This document shows positions 27,264 to 38,707 of a stretch of DNA of 64,000 bases, piece after piece. The stretch lies in the NCBI RefSeq assembly GCF_017220215.1, contig NZ_CP071129.1, positions 2,728,001-2,792,000 on the forward strand, given 5' to 3'. Under the pieces are notes generated by a model. It did not search any database and was not told the origin of the DNA. It saw only the letters and a program-made list of their open reading frames with translations. Positions within the stretch are counted from its first letter, which is position 1. Every line of letters starts with the position of its first letter. The DNA comes from Caballeronia sp. M1242 (GTDB taxonomy: Bacteria; Pseudomonadota; Gammaproteobacteria; Burkholderiales; Burkholderiaceae). The position numbers and the translations under genes are program-made.

Positions 27264-28382
27264 TTACCGCGCCGGCAGCGGCAGACAGACCGCGAGCCAC
27301 GCGGGCGGCGTCGGCGCGAGCCGCAGCGCCACCGGCGCATAGCGGCCGTCGAGACGCGCCGCCAGATAAAAAAGCTCCGCCGCGTTTTTCGGGTCCCACT
27401 GGCCCGAGTAGCCCGGCAAGCCGGCTTCGCGCCGTTTCGCGTCGAAGGCGACGCTCGAATGCACGAACTCGTCGTGCGTCTTCGTGCCGAGCGCGTACGG
27501 CGTCAACCAGTTGAGCGCGCCGGCGAGCGTCGCGCCCGTCGGCGCGCGCTCCGGCAGCCAGTTGCGGTTATGCCGCCGCGCCGCGAGCGCCGCCGTCACG
27601 AGCGGCTGCAAGTCGTAGGTGACGTAGTGCAGCGCGTCGCGCTCGGCGAAATCGACCGTCGAACCGTCCGGCGCGATGTTGTCGCCGATATGCTCGACAA
27701 AAAGCCGCTGCGCCGCGTCGATCATCTTGCGGTCGTCGATGGTGAACGCGCCCATCGCGATCAGCTTCACGCGATGGCTCTGCCAGTTGTTGCGGTATGT
27801 GCCCTTGAGCGGCCGCGCCTGCTTGTCGATATCCGCGACGTAGCCGTTCACCAGCTTCGCGATGAACGCATTCGCCGCGTTGCGCGTTTTCACCGGCAGC
27901 GCGCTCGCCGTCAGATCGTAGGCGAGGATCAGCGATTCGAAGTTCGTCTCGTCGATCGGATTGAAGCTCGGCTGATATGTCGTGGTCCACGCCAGCAGGA
28001 AACGGTCGACAAGCCGCAGATAGCGCTCGTTGCCCGTGGCGCGCCAGGCGAGCGCCGCATTGCGCATCAGGTCGAGGTCTTTCTCCGCTTCGACGCTTTG
28101 GTCATAGATGCCTTCGTGCGGCAGCGTGCCTTCGGTGTGCAGCGTGGCGCGGGCCTTCGGCGTCTCGTTGACGTGCGCCTGCACCGCGTTCACCAGCGCC
28201 TTCACGCCGGGATCCGCATTCGTGCGCTCGCTCGTCTGCATGGCCGGCGCGGCGCAAAAGTTCATCGCCGCATGCGCGGCAGGCGCGGTCATCGAAAGCG
28301 CGCAAAGCGTCGCCAGCGTCGCGCGTGTCGCCCTGAAGCGGCTCGCCTCGTTCCCCTTTCGCACCTTCGGCGCCATACGCAC
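27264..28382 (-). CDS. Alginate lyase family (PL5-like) secreted protein
   Basis: The 372-residue precursor has a signal peptide (TLCALSMTAPAAHAA) and the fold-defining segments of the alginate-lyase family: NPIDETNFESLILAYD, a KGTYRNNWQSHRVKLIAMGA block that includes the conserved Asn-Trp-x-x-His motif, and DGSTVDFAERDALHYVTYDLQPL. Such enzymes cleave uronate polysaccharides in the periplasm by beta-elimination. The true substrate is unknown and need not be alginate. It sits 22 nt upstream of sdaA, but a terminator between gcvP and this gene suggests separate expression. Two in-frame ATGs near 28382 make the exact start uncertain. Confidence 0.85.
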   Translation of the reverse strand: MRMAPKVRKGNEASRFRATRATLATLCALSMTAPAAHAAMNFCAAPAMQTSERTNADPGVKALVNAVQAHVNETPKARATLHTEGTLPHEGIYDQSVEAEKDLDLMRNAALAWRATGNERYLRLVDRFLLAWTTTYQPSFNPIDETNFESLILAYDLTASALPVKTRNAANAFIAKLVNGYVADIDKQARPLKGTYRNNWQSHRVKLIAMGAFTIDDRKMIDAAQRLFVEHIGDNIAPDGSTVDFAERDALHYVTYDLQPLVTAALAARRHNRNWLPERAPTGATLAGALNWLTPYALGTKTHDEFVHSSVAFDAKRREAGLPGYSGQWDPKNAAELFYLAARLDGRYAPVALRLAPTPPAWLAVCLPLPAR

Positions 28383-28435
28383 TCCCTGATTGGCTTGGTC
28401 CGGGGTGAGATGTTAGCCGTTCTCGAACGCACCGC

Positions 28436-28470
28436 AAAACCGCCCGACAAAGCTTGACGCTTTCGGGCGG
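28436..28470 (-). terminator. Rho-independent terminator after gcvP
   Basis: On the minus strand an 8-bp stem (CCGCCCGA with TCGGGCGG) with an inner AAGC/GCTT pairing is followed by TTTTG. It lies just after the gcvP stop (28487) and should end the gcvTHP transcript. Confidence 0.8.
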
Positions 28471-28486
28471 CGCGGCGCGCCGTGCG

Positions 28487-31417
<2,931 letters not shown>

Positions 31418-31469
31418 GTGAATTCCTGCGAAAGCGGCCCGCATGGAGCCGCCCTCGTCTGATAGAGAG

Positions 31470-31850
31470 TTATTCGCCGATCGACTTGCCGTAGCCTTCG
31501 GCGTCGAGCAGCTTGTCGAGGCCCGCGTCGCTCGCGGGCTTGATCTTGAAGAGCCAGCTTTCGTACGGCGCGCCGTTCACCTGATCCGGCGACGACGTCA
31601 GCGCGTCATTCGCCGCGACGACTTCGCCCGAAACCGGCGCGTAGATGTCGGAGGCGGCCTTCACCGATTCGATGACCGCGATGGCGTCGCCCGCCGCGAC
31701 GGACTTGCCCGCCGCCGGCAGTTCGACGAACACGATGTCGCCGAGCGCCTCTTGCGCGTGATCGGTGATGCCGACGGTCAGCGTGCCGTCGGACTCCGTG
31801 CGGACCCATTCGTGCGATTCGGTGTATTTCAGATCGGCCGGGATGCTCAT
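31470..31850 (-). CDS. gcvH: Glycine cleavage system H protein
   Basis: GcvH carries the aminomethyl group on a lipoyl lysine. The 126-residue product matches the family end to end: [36 protein letters not shown], and the lipoylation site in [19 protein letters not shown]. The ATG at 31850 is chosen for homology and the preceding AAGGAGC-type site; the open frame extends upstream only as a shadow of gcvT. Confidence 0.98.
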   Translation of the reverse strand: MSIPADLKYTESHEWVRTESDGTLTVGITDHAQEALGDIVFVELPAAGKSVAAGDAIAVIESVKAASDIYAPVSGEVVAANDALTSSPDQVNGAPYESWLFKIKPASDAGLDKLLDAEGYGKSIGE

Positions 31851-31921
31851 TGGATGCTCCTTGCGTGGTTCGTTCGTGAGGTTCTGGGTCGGAGAAACGG
31901 GCGCGACGGCGCTCGATGGCG

Positions 31922-33046
31922 TTATGCCAGCTCGACGAGCACCTTGCCGTTGCGCACGAACGGAAGTTTTACCACGCGCGCGGGAACTTGCTTGTCGCGG
32001 ATGACGACCTGCACCGTATCGCCCGGCGCGACGGCCGTCGGCACGCGGGCGAACGCAATCGATTCCTGCATGGACGGCGAGAACGTGCCGCTCGTGATTT
32101 CGCCTTCGCCGTGCGGCGTGACGACTTTCTGATGCGCGCGCAGCACGCCGCCCGCACGACCGTTTTCCTTGATGAGCACGAGCCCGACGAAATTCGCCTT
32201 CGCGCCGTTTGCTTCCAGCGCCGCGCGTCCGACGAAATCGCGCGGCGTTTTCAGATCGACGGTCCACGCGAGACCCGCGTCGAGCGGCGAGACGGTTTCG
32301 TCCATGTCCTGGCCGTAGAGATTCATGCCGGCTTCGAGCCGCAGCGTGTCGCGCGCGCCGAGGCCGGCGGGCTTCACGCCTGCGGCGAGCAGCGCGTTCC
32401 ACAGCTTTTCGATGTTCGCGGCCGGCACGACGATCTCGAAACCGTCCTCGCCGGTATAGCCGGTGCGCGCGAGCATCAGTTCGCCGTACTGCGTGGAGGG
32501 GAACACGACCGCGTTGAACGGCTTGACGGCTTCCGTTTCGGCTCGCGTATCCGGCAGCACGTTCCAGACCTTCTCGCGTGCGTTCGGCCCTTGCACCGCG
32601 ATGATGCCGAGATCGCCGCGCGGCGTGATCGCGAGGTTGAAGTTACCGTCGGCGTTCAGCTTCCCGAACCACGCGATGTCCTTGTCCGCCGTGCTCGCGT
32701 TCACGACCACGCGAAAACGCGTTTCGGAGAAGTAATAGACAATGAGGTCGTCGATTACGCCGCCGTCGTCTTTCAGCAGGCACGAATACAGCGCTTTGCC
32801 GGGCGTCGTCAGCTTGTCGACGTTGTTCGCGATCGCGTAGCGAAAGAACGCGCGGACCGCGTCGCCCTCGAAATCGACGACGCGCATATGCGACACGTCG
32901 AACATGCCAGCGTCGGTGCGCACCGCGCGATGCTCGTCGATCTGCGAACCGTAGTTGACGGGCATGTCCCAGCCGCCGAAATCGACCATGCGCGCGTTGA
33001 GCGCGAGGTGAGCGGCGTGCAAGGGCGTGTGTTGAAGTTCGGTCAT
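31922..33046 (-). CDS. gcvT: Aminomethyltransferase, T protein
   Basis: GcvT moves the methylene group to tetrahydrofolate and releases ammonia. The 374-residue product begins [28 protein letters not shown] and has [30 protein letters not shown] and [19 protein letters not shown], all characteristic. The start at 33046 follows homology; the frame is open to 33385 through the riboswitch leader and is not translated there. It is the first gene of the operon. Confidence 0.97.
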   Translation of the reverse strand: MTELQHTPLHAAHLALNARMVDFGGWDMPVNYGSQIDEHRAVRTDAGMFDVSHMRVVDFEGDAVRAFFRYAIANNVDKLTTPGKALYSCLLKDDGGVIDDLIVYYFSETRFRVVVNASTADKDIAWFGKLNADGNFNLAITPRGDLGIIAVQGPNAREKVWNVLPDTRAETEAVKPFNAVVFPSTQYGELMLARTGYTGEDGFEIVVPAANIEKLWNALLAAGVKPAGLGARDTLRLEAGMNLYGQDMDETVSPLDAGLAWTVDLKTPRDFVGRAALEANGAKANFVGLVLIKENGRAGGVLRAHQKVVTPHGEGEITSGTFSPSMQESIAFARVPTAVAPGDTVQVVIRDKQVPARVVKLPFVRNGKVLVELA

Positions 33047-33170
33047 CGGGGCCTCGGTTCGCGGAGCAAAAAAGGCCACGCAGCGCGCTTTCGCTGCGGA
33101 TGGCCGCCTTGCTCGCCGCACGATGCAGCCAAGACAAGACACCGACCCGCGATGCGGTTGCGATGCGTGA

Positions 33171-33402
33171 CCCCTCTGTCCTCGGTACCTGAGAGATTGC
33201 GCGGATTCGCGAGCGTGTGCTGGCGGTCCATCGCGCGCCCCTTCGGTGGGCAACTGGCCTGATGCGTGCCGTTGCCGCTCTCCAGAGTGCGAGGAATGTG
33301 TCCTCGACGCGGCCGGTCCTTTTGCCTGAGAGTTTGTGGGTGTGCCCCTTCGGCGGCGCGGCTCTCGCTTCCATGAAGCGGCCACGCGCTCTCCCGACGC
33401 GT
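33171..33402 (-). ncRNA. Tandem glycine riboswitch upstream of gcvT
   Basis: On the minus strand two glycine aptamers follow each other. The first has GGGAGAGCG, CGCCGAAGGGGCA and AACTCTCAGGCAAAAGGACCG. The second has TCTGGAGAGCGGC, CACCGAAGGGGCG and AATCTCTCAGGTACCGAGGACAGAGGGG. The repeated GAGAG...CCGAAGGGGC...CTCTCAGG pattern is diagnostic of the gcvT-type class, which turns on glycine cleavage when glycine is high. It lies about 125 nt upstream of the gcvT start, leaving room for the expression platform. Confidence 0.95.
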
Positions 33403-33409
33403 GCGGCAG

Positions 33410-33438
33410 AATTTACGCGAGGGGAATGGGGTTGTCAA
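33410..33438 (-). promoter_or_regulatory. Sigma-70 promoter of the gcv operon
   Basis: Read on the minus strand: TTGACA (perfect -35), 17 nt, TAAATT (-10). The predicted start of transcription falls at about 33403, immediately before the first aptamer stem. Confidence 0.8.
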
Positions 33439-33557
33439 ACGGATTCGGACGGGGGCGATTGCCCGAAACGGACGGGCGTGATTGGCACGAATCGTTACTT
33501 TCGCGGCGCGGCCGTCGCCTACACTCGGATGTTCGCCGACTCACTTTCGAATCGATC

Positions 33558-33884
33558 ATGGCTTCAGTCACCATTAACGGCCGGACGGTCACCGGTAATG
33601 AGATCTCCATTCGCGGCAAGCAAGTGACCGTGGACGGCGAAGTCGTCAGCGGCGAGGACTCGCCGCGCATCACCATCGAGATTCACGGCGACGTCGAGCG
33701 GATCGAGGTCGAAACCTGCGACAAGCTCACGGTGCACGGAAAAGCCGGGGCCGTATCGGTCGTGTCGGGCAACGTCTTGTGCGGCGATGCGAGCGGGTCG
33801 GTGCAGACGGTGTCGGGAAATGTCGCGTGCCGCGACGCCGGCGGAAATGTGAGCACGACGTCCGGCAACATCAACAGGCGCTGA
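33558..33884 (+). CDS. Small repeat-strand protein, unknown function
   Basis: I cannot assign a function. The 108-residue product has no signal peptide or membrane helix. Its second half is made of short alternating strand repeats: VSVVSGNVLCGDASGSV, then QTVSGNVACRDAGGNV, then STTSGNINRR. This gives three copies of an S-G-N-[VI] pattern, with Cys-x-Asp-Ala between copies. That pattern predicts a small single-stranded beta-helix or solenoid, as in bactofilin-like or DUF4097-like proteins. It is divergent from the gcv operon and convergent with the next gene (3-nt gap). Confidence 0.75.
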   Translation: MASVTINGRTVTGNEISIRGKQVTVDGEVVSGEDSPRITIEIHGDVERIEVETCDKLTVHGKAGAVSVVSGNVLCGDASGSVQTVSGNVACRDAGGNVSTTSGNINRR

Positions 33885-33887
33885 CAC

Positions 33888-34931
33888 TCACCCCCGCACG
33901 AACTCCACCCTCCGCCCTTCCCGCTCGCTCTGCATCGCGAGCTCGATGACCGTCATCACGTCGACGGCATCTTGCGGCGTCACCGGGAACGGCTTGCCGT
34001 CGATCACCGACGCCGCCAGCGCGCGATAAAACTCCACATAAGCGCCATCGCGCGTCGCGAACTGATGCCGCAGATCGTGATCGCCGTCCACTTCGCGCAA
34101 AAGCCCCGGCGGATTCTTGCCGAATTCCGGATTGCCCGGCCGCATGCCCGAGCGAAGCTGGTCTTCCTGCACGTCGAGGCCGGTCTTCACATAACTGCCG
34201 CGCGTGCCGTGAATCGAAAAGCGCGGCGGCTCCAGCGCCGCGAGCGCGCTCGCGTGCAGCACCACTTCCTTGTCCGCGTAACCGAGCACGAGATGCACGT
34301 AGTCCGGGGCGTGCGCGTGGTCGCGATGCGCCTTCACGAACGCCGTCACCGTCTGCGGCGCGCCGAACAGCGTCAGCGCCTGATCGATCAGATGCGGCCC
34401 CAGATCGAACAGCAGGCCACCGCCGCGCGCCGCTTCCTCACGCCAGCGCTGCGGCACTTTCGGGCGAAAACGGTCGAAATGCGATTCATAGTGCGTGACG
34501 CGCCCGAGCCGCCCGCTTTCGATCAGCGTGCGCACCGTCAGGAAATCGCCGTCCCAGCGGCGATTGTGGAACGGCGCGAAGAGCAACCCGCGCTCGGCGG
34601 CGAGATCGGCGAGCGTGCGGGCATCGCGGGCGGACAGCGTGACCGGCTTGTCGACGACCACATGCTTGCGCGCCGACAGCGCGCGGTGCGCGAGGTCGAA
34701 GTGCGTGTCATTCGGCGTGGCGATCACGACGCACGGAACGTCGGTGAGCGCGATGAGCGCATCGAAGTCGGCGACGATGCGCGCGTCCGGATAATCGGCG
34801 AGCGCGCGCTCGGCCTGACTCGTCGCGATGGCGGCGACCTTCGCGCGGCCGCAATGCTCGATGACGGGCGCGTGGAACGTCGCGCCCGCCAGGCCATAGC
34901 CCATCAGGCCGACTTTCAGTGCTGAACTCAT
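33888..34931 (-). CDS. Gfo/Idh/MocA family oxidoreductase
   Basis: A cytosolic NAD(P)-dependent sugar or inositol-type dehydrogenase is predicted. The ~347-residue product has an N-terminal Rossmann fold (LKVGLMGYGLAGATFHAPVI), the family motif VVDKPVTLSARDARTLADLA (EKP-type, here DKP), and a C-terminal alpha/beta domain with GGGLLFDLGPHLIDQALTLFG. The substrate is unknown. Start options are the ATG at 34931 or earlier in-frame ATGs at 34943/34940; none has a clearly better site. Confidence 0.88.
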   Translation of the reverse strand: MSSALKVGLMGYGLAGATFHAPVIEHCGRAKVAAIATSQAERALADYPDARIVADFDALIALTDVPCVVIATPNDTHFDLAHRALSARKHVVVDKPVTLSARDARTLADLAAERGLLFAPFHNRRWDGDFLTVRTLIESGRLGRVTHYESHFDRFRPKVPQRWREEAARGGGLLFDLGPHLIDQALTLFGAPQTVTAFVKAHRDHAHAPDYVHLVLGYADKEVVLHASALAALEPPRFSIHGTRGSYVKTGLDVQEDQLRSGMRPGNPEFGKNPPGLLREVDGDHDLRHQFATRDGAYVEFYRALAASVIDGKPFPVTPQDAVDVMTVIELAMQSEREGRRVEFVRG

Positions 34932-35161
34932 GGAAGGCATCATCCTGTCGTGAATCGGTCGGATATTGTGGCATGAGCCTGAGCCGCCAGAAGCGCCATC
35001 GGCCAGCGAACAGGGGCCAAAACTCGCCGCGTTCTATCGTGTTAACATCGCGCTCTCGAATTTGCCGTGCGATCAACGGGTTGCGCGGCGGTGTTCGCAG
35101 TTCAATCGGCGGCGCGGCTTGGATCTTGCGCCGCTCGCCTCACTCGCCAAAGTCCAGAACG

Positions 35162-37249
35162 ATGTCCGCAGGTCTCAACGCCGCCCAAAGCGAAGCGGTG
35201 CGCTATCTCGATGGTCCCTGTCTCGTGCTCGCCGGCGCGGGCAGCGGCAAGACGCGCGTCATCACGCAGAAAATCGCGCATCTGATCGAAGGACGCGGCT
35301 TCGAGCCGAAGCACATTGCCGCGCTCACCTTCACGAACAAGGCCGCGCTCGAAATGCGCGAACGGACCGCAAAGCTGCTCGAAGGCAAGACACTGACGAC
35401 GCCCGGCAAGGAAGGCCGCAAGGTGCCGGTCAATCAGTTGACCATCTGCACGTTTCACTCGCTCGGCGTGCAGATCATGCGGCAGGAGGCGGAGCACGTC
35501 GGCCTGAAGCCGCAGTTTTCGATCATGGATGCCGACGACTGCTTCGGCATGGTTCAGGAGCAGCTCGGCACCACGGACAAGGGCCTGATCCGCAAAATTC
35601 AGTCGATCATCTCGCTGTGGAAAAACGCGATGGTCTCGCCCGACCAGGCCGCCGTGCTCGCGAGCAACGAGGACGAGCATCAGGCCGCGATCGTCTACCG
35701 CAGCTACGCCGCGACGCTGCACGCGTATCAGGCGCTCGATTTCGACGATCTGATCTTGCGCCCCGCGCAGCTTTTCGCGGAGAACGAGCAAGTGCGCGAA
35801 AAGTGGCAGAACCGCCTGCGCTATCTTCTGATCGACGAATATCAGGACACGAACGCCTGCCAGTACGAACTGCTGAAGCTGCTGGCCGGTCCGCGCGCCG
35901 CGTTCACGGCGGTCGGCGACGACGATCAGGCCATCTACGGCTGGCGCGGCGCGACGCTCGAAAACCTCGCGCAGTTGAGCAAGGACTTTCCGAAGCTGCA
36001 TGTCGTGAAGCTGGAGCAGAACTATCGCTCGACGGTGCGCATTCTCACGGCGGCGAACAACGTCATCGCGAACAATCCGAAGCTCTTCGAGAAGAAACTC
36101 TGGTCCGAGCACGGCATGGGCGACACCATCACCGTGACCGGCTGCAATGACGAAGAGCACGAGGCCGAATCCGTCGTGTTTCGTCTGTCGGCGCACAAGT
36201 TCGAGCGACGCGCGGCGTTTCGCGATTACGCGATTCTGTATCGCGGCAACTTTCAGGCGCGTATTTTCGAGCAAGTGCTGCGGCGCGAGCGCATTCCGTA
36301 TGTGCTCTCGGGCGGGCAGTCGTTCTTCGACCGCGCGGAAATCAAGGATCTGATCGCGTATCTGCGTCTGATCGCGAATCCCGACGACGATCCCGCGTTC
36401 ATCCGCGCCATCACGACGCCCCGGCGCGGCGTCGGCAACACGACGCTGGAGGCGCTCGGCGCGTTCGCGGGCGCGGCGAAGGTGTCGCTCTTCGAAGCGG
36501 TGTTCATGGGCGGCATCGAGGCGCGGCTCTCGGCGCGGCAAGTCGAGCCGTTGCGCACGTTCTGCGAGTGGATTCGCCGCCTGTCGGACCGTGCGGGACG
36601 CGATCCGGCGACCGAAGTGCTCGACGACATGATGGAAGCGATCCACTACGAAGCGTATCTCTACGATGCCTTCGACGAGCGGCAGGCGCAATCGAAGTGG
36701 CAGAACGTGCTGGAGTTTCTCGAATGGCTCAAGCGCAAGGGCACCAAGCCCGAAGCGTCGCCTGAAGCGGAACAGACCGGCTACGACACGGCCGACGGTC
36801 TCGCCGACGAAGGCAAGAACCTGCTCGGGCTGATCCAGACCGTCGCGCTGATGTCGATGCTCGAAGGCAAGGACGAAGATCCCGACGCCGTGCGGCTCTC
36901 GACGGTGCACGCGTCGAAGGGACTCGAATATCCGCACGTGTTTCTGGTCGGCGTGGAGGAAGGCATCATGCCGCATCGCGGCGGCTCGGACGACGACGCG
37001 CCGATCGACGACGCGCGCATCGAGGAAGAGCGCCGGCTCATGTATGTGGCGATCACGCGGGCGCAGCGCAGCCTGCATCTGAACTGGTGCAAGAAGCGCA
37101 AGCGCGCGCGGGAGACGGTGGTGTGCGAGCCCTCGCGCTTCATCCCCGAGATGCTGCTCGACGACGCCCCGCCCCCGACGCCCGAAGAAGCGCCGCTCTC
37201 GCCGAAGGATCGCATGGCGATGTTGAAGGCGATGTTGCAGAAGAACTGA
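35162..37249 (+). CDS. rep: ATP-dependent DNA helicase Rep (UvrD/Rep superfamily 1A)
   Basis: A 3'-5' helicase for replication restart. The 695-residue product has Walker A in VLAGAGSGKTRVI (~residue 22), LTFTNKAALEMRER (motif Ia), LLIDEYQDTNACQYELL (Walker B), DDDQAIYGWRGA (motif III), VKLEQNYRS (motif IV), TVHASKGLEYPHVFLVG (motif V) and RRLMYVAITRAQRSLHL (motif VI). Length and motif spacing fit Rep better than UvrD. The ATG at 35162 is the start that gives the standard N-terminus; the frame is open to 34919. Confidence 0.92.
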   Translation: MSAGLNAAQSEAVRYLDGPCLVLAGAGSGKTRVITQKIAHLIEGRGFEPKHIAALTFTNKAALEMRERTAKLLEGKTLTTPGKEGRKVPVNQLTICTFHSLGVQIMRQEAEHVGLKPQFSIMDADDCFGMVQEQLGTTDKGLIRKIQSIISLWKNAMVSPDQAAVLASNEDEHQAAIVYRSYAATLHAYQALDFDDLILRPAQLFAENEQVREKWQNRLRYLLIDEYQDTNACQYELLKLLAGPRAAFTAVGDDDQAIYGWRGATLENLAQLSKDFPKLHVVKLEQNYRSTVRILTAANNVIANNPKLFEKKLWSEHGMGDTITVTGCNDEEHEAESVVFRLSAHKFERRAAFRDYAILYRGNFQARIFEQVLRRERIPYVLSGGQSFFDRAEIKDLIAYLRLIANPDDDPAFIRAITTPRRGVGNTTLEALGAFAGAAKVSLFEAVFMGGIEARLSARQVEPLRTFCEWIRRLSDRAGRDPATEVLDDMMEAIHYEAYLYDAFDERQAQSKWQNVLEFLEWLKRKGTKPEASPEAEQTGYDTADGLADEGKNLLGLIQTVALMSMLEGKDEDPDAVRLSTVHASKGLEYPHVFLVGVEEGIMPHRGGSDDDAPIDDARIEEERRLMYVAITRAQRSLHLNWCKKRKRARETVVCEPSRFIPEMLLDDAPPPTPEEAPLSPKDRMAMLKAMLQKN

Positions 37250-37267
37250 CGCTTCCGCGTTCCCGCG

Positions 37268-38173
37268 TTACTTCGCCGCGTTCACCATGTAATCGACGGC
37301 GGCTTTCACGTCGGCATCCGACGCGTTCGATCCGCCCTTCGGCGGCATCGCGCCCTTGCCGTGCAGCGCGTAGTTGTAGACGGTCTCCATCGAGTCCTTG
37401 AGACGCGGCGCCCACGCGGCCTTGTCGCCGAATTTCGGCGCGTTGAGCACGCCCGCCGCGTGACACGCCTGGCAGACTTGCTCGTAGAGCGCCTTGCCGG
37501 CCTGCGACGCATCGGCGCTTTGCGCGCCCGCCGCCGGAGCCGATGCCGTCTGCGGCACCGAAGCGAGCGCCGCGACGGCGGCTGCGGCCTGTGCGTTGTC
37601 CGTCGAGCTTGCACCGGCTGCGCCCTCGGCGCCGGAAGCCGCCGCCGGCGCGGAAGCCGAAGCCGCAGCGCCCGGCGCGGGCTGCGCCGGCTCGTCGAAC
37701 TTCGCGCCGCCGTTGTTCGCCATGTAGACGACGGCGCGCGCAATCTCGAAATCGCTGTAATCGTCGGGGCTGGTGCCGCCGCGCGGGGGCATCGCGCCCT
37801 TGCCGTTCAATGCGTTATGGACGAGCGTGTCGTAGCCTTCGCCGATACGCGGCGCCCAGGCGCCGGCATCGCCGAACTTGGGCGCGCCGGCTGTGCCGGT
37901 GGCGTGACACGTCGAGCACACGGCCTTGAACACTTCCTCGCCGGTTTTATAGACGCGCGGCGCGTTGGCGTCGCGGATGTTCACTTGCGCGGCCGGCGCG
38001 ATTCTTTGTTCGACGGAGGCGTCGAGATTGGTGCCGGCGCCGGTGCGCGTCGTGTTGTCGACGTAGACCGCAAGCAGAACGATGATGGCGACGGGAATGC
38101 CGAACCCCGCGATGACCGCCGCGATGAGTTGGCCGGGTGTCTTGATCGGGGCTCCGTGGGGTGCTTCGCTCAT
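37268..38173 (-). CDS. Membrane-anchored diheme c-type cytochrome (cytochrome c5 family)
   Basis: An electron carrier facing the periplasm is predicted. The 301-residue product has one N-terminal transmembrane anchor (residues ~16-38, LIAAVIAGFGIPVAIIVLLAVYV), and two cytochrome c domains with heme motifs CSTCH (residues 86-90) and CQACH (about 230), each followed by APKFGD and a downstream GAMPPRGG/GAMPPKGG methionine ligand loop. A ~60-residue Ala/Ser/Pro-rich linker separates the two. The two domains look like an internal duplication. It is convergent with rep (18-nt gap). Confidence 0.92.
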   Translation of the reverse strand: MSEAPHGAPIKTPGQLIAAVIAGFGIPVAIIVLLAVYVDNTTRTGAGTNLDASVEQRIAPAAQVNIRDANAPRVYKTGEEVFKAVCSTCHATGTAGAPKFGDAGAWAPRIGEGYDTLVHNALNGKGAMPPRGGTSPDDYSDFEIARAVVYMANNGGAKFDEPAQPAPGAAASASAPAAASGAEGAAGASSTDNAQAAAAVAALASVPQTASAPAAGAQSADASQAGKALYEQVCQACHAAGVLNAPKFGDKAAWAPRLKDSMETVYNYALHGKGAMPPKGGSNASDADVKAAVDYMVNAAK

Positions 38174-38464
38174 GCTTGTCTCGTCTCCCGTTTTTTTAGG
38201 TGAGTCGGTTCAGTGACAGCGTGACAGCTACCGCGCTTGACGCCCTGCGTCGCCGAGGGCACGGTCGATTATAGACGGAACGCTTACCGGAAGGCGCAAG
38301 GCGGCGGGCGCCGTCGCGCGGGCGTTTACCCGAATCGTGTGATGCTTCGCGGGCGGCGTCGAACCCCGCGCGATGGACGGATCCATGGAAAACAGGTATC
38401 CTCTCGGATTCGCATGGGCCTTGCAGCCGTCTTCCGGCACCCGCACGCAAGGCTTTCCGCCGAA

Positions 38465-38540
38465 GCGCCCGTAGCTCAATGGATAGAGTACTGCCCTCCG
38501 AAGGCAGGGGTTGCTGGTTCGATCCCAGCCGGGCGCGCCA
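38465..38540 (+). tRNA. tRNA-Arg (anticodon CCG)
   Basis: The 76-nt sequence folds as a standard cloverleaf. It has acceptor stem GCGCCCG/CGGGCGC, a D arm GCTC/GAGT, anticodon stem CTGCC/GGCAG around loop CTCCGAA (anticodon CCG), T arm GCTGG-TTCGATC-CCAGC, discriminator G and encoded CCA. Its 3' half is repeated at 42059 and, in part, at 53694, so it serves as an integration site. Confidence 0.97.
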
Positions 38541-38541
38541 A
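38496..38541 (+). repeat. att core in tRNA-Arg 3' end (copy 1)
   Basis: This is the first of three copies of the tRNA 3' half. The 46 bases from the anticodon loop through CCA plus one A are identical to 42059-42104. A 27-base stretch (TTGCTGG to GGGCGCG) is also identical to 53694-53720. This is the usual footprint of tyrosine-integrase insertion at a tRNA gene. Confidence 0.92.
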
Positions 38542-38585
38542 GCTTGATAAGGGTTTCAGCGGTTTCTCTGCTGCGTCGTTCCCCT

Positions 38586-38606
38586 CCAGTACAGTGAAAA
38601 TACAGT
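38586..38606 (+). repeat. Candidate integrase arm-type site (copy 1)
   Basis: ACAGTGAAAATACAGTT in a CCAGT context lies between the tRNA att core and the integrase relic. A near copy (ACAGTGAAGATACAGTT, CCAGA context, two differences over 21 nt) occurs at 41931-41951 next to the second att core, in the same orientation. Paired direct repeats just inside att cores are typical of arm-type integrase binding sites. This is an inference from position. Confidence 0.45.
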
Positions 38607-38614
38607 TCGTCCAA

Positions 38615-38707
38615 TCAGCTGGCCGCGGTCTGCAGGTCGACGACCTGCGTGTGCGGCTGAGCGCAGCGCGCCAGGTGATCGGCCGACAGGTGCGCGTAGC
38701 GTTGATT
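38615..38707 (-). pseudogene. C-terminal relic of a tyrosine integrase
   Basis: The minus-strand frame ending at 38615 reads NQRYAHLSADHLARCAQPHTQ. It contains the RYAHLS catalytic-tyrosine motif typical of phage/island integrase C-termini (usual form QRYAHLSPEHL), then about 20 further residues and a stop. The rest of the catalytic domain (the R-H-x-x-R part) is missing; upstream sequence belongs to the HEAT-repeat relic on the other strand. Its position beside the tRNA att core, pointing toward it, is where an island integrase should end. Confidence 0.65.
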
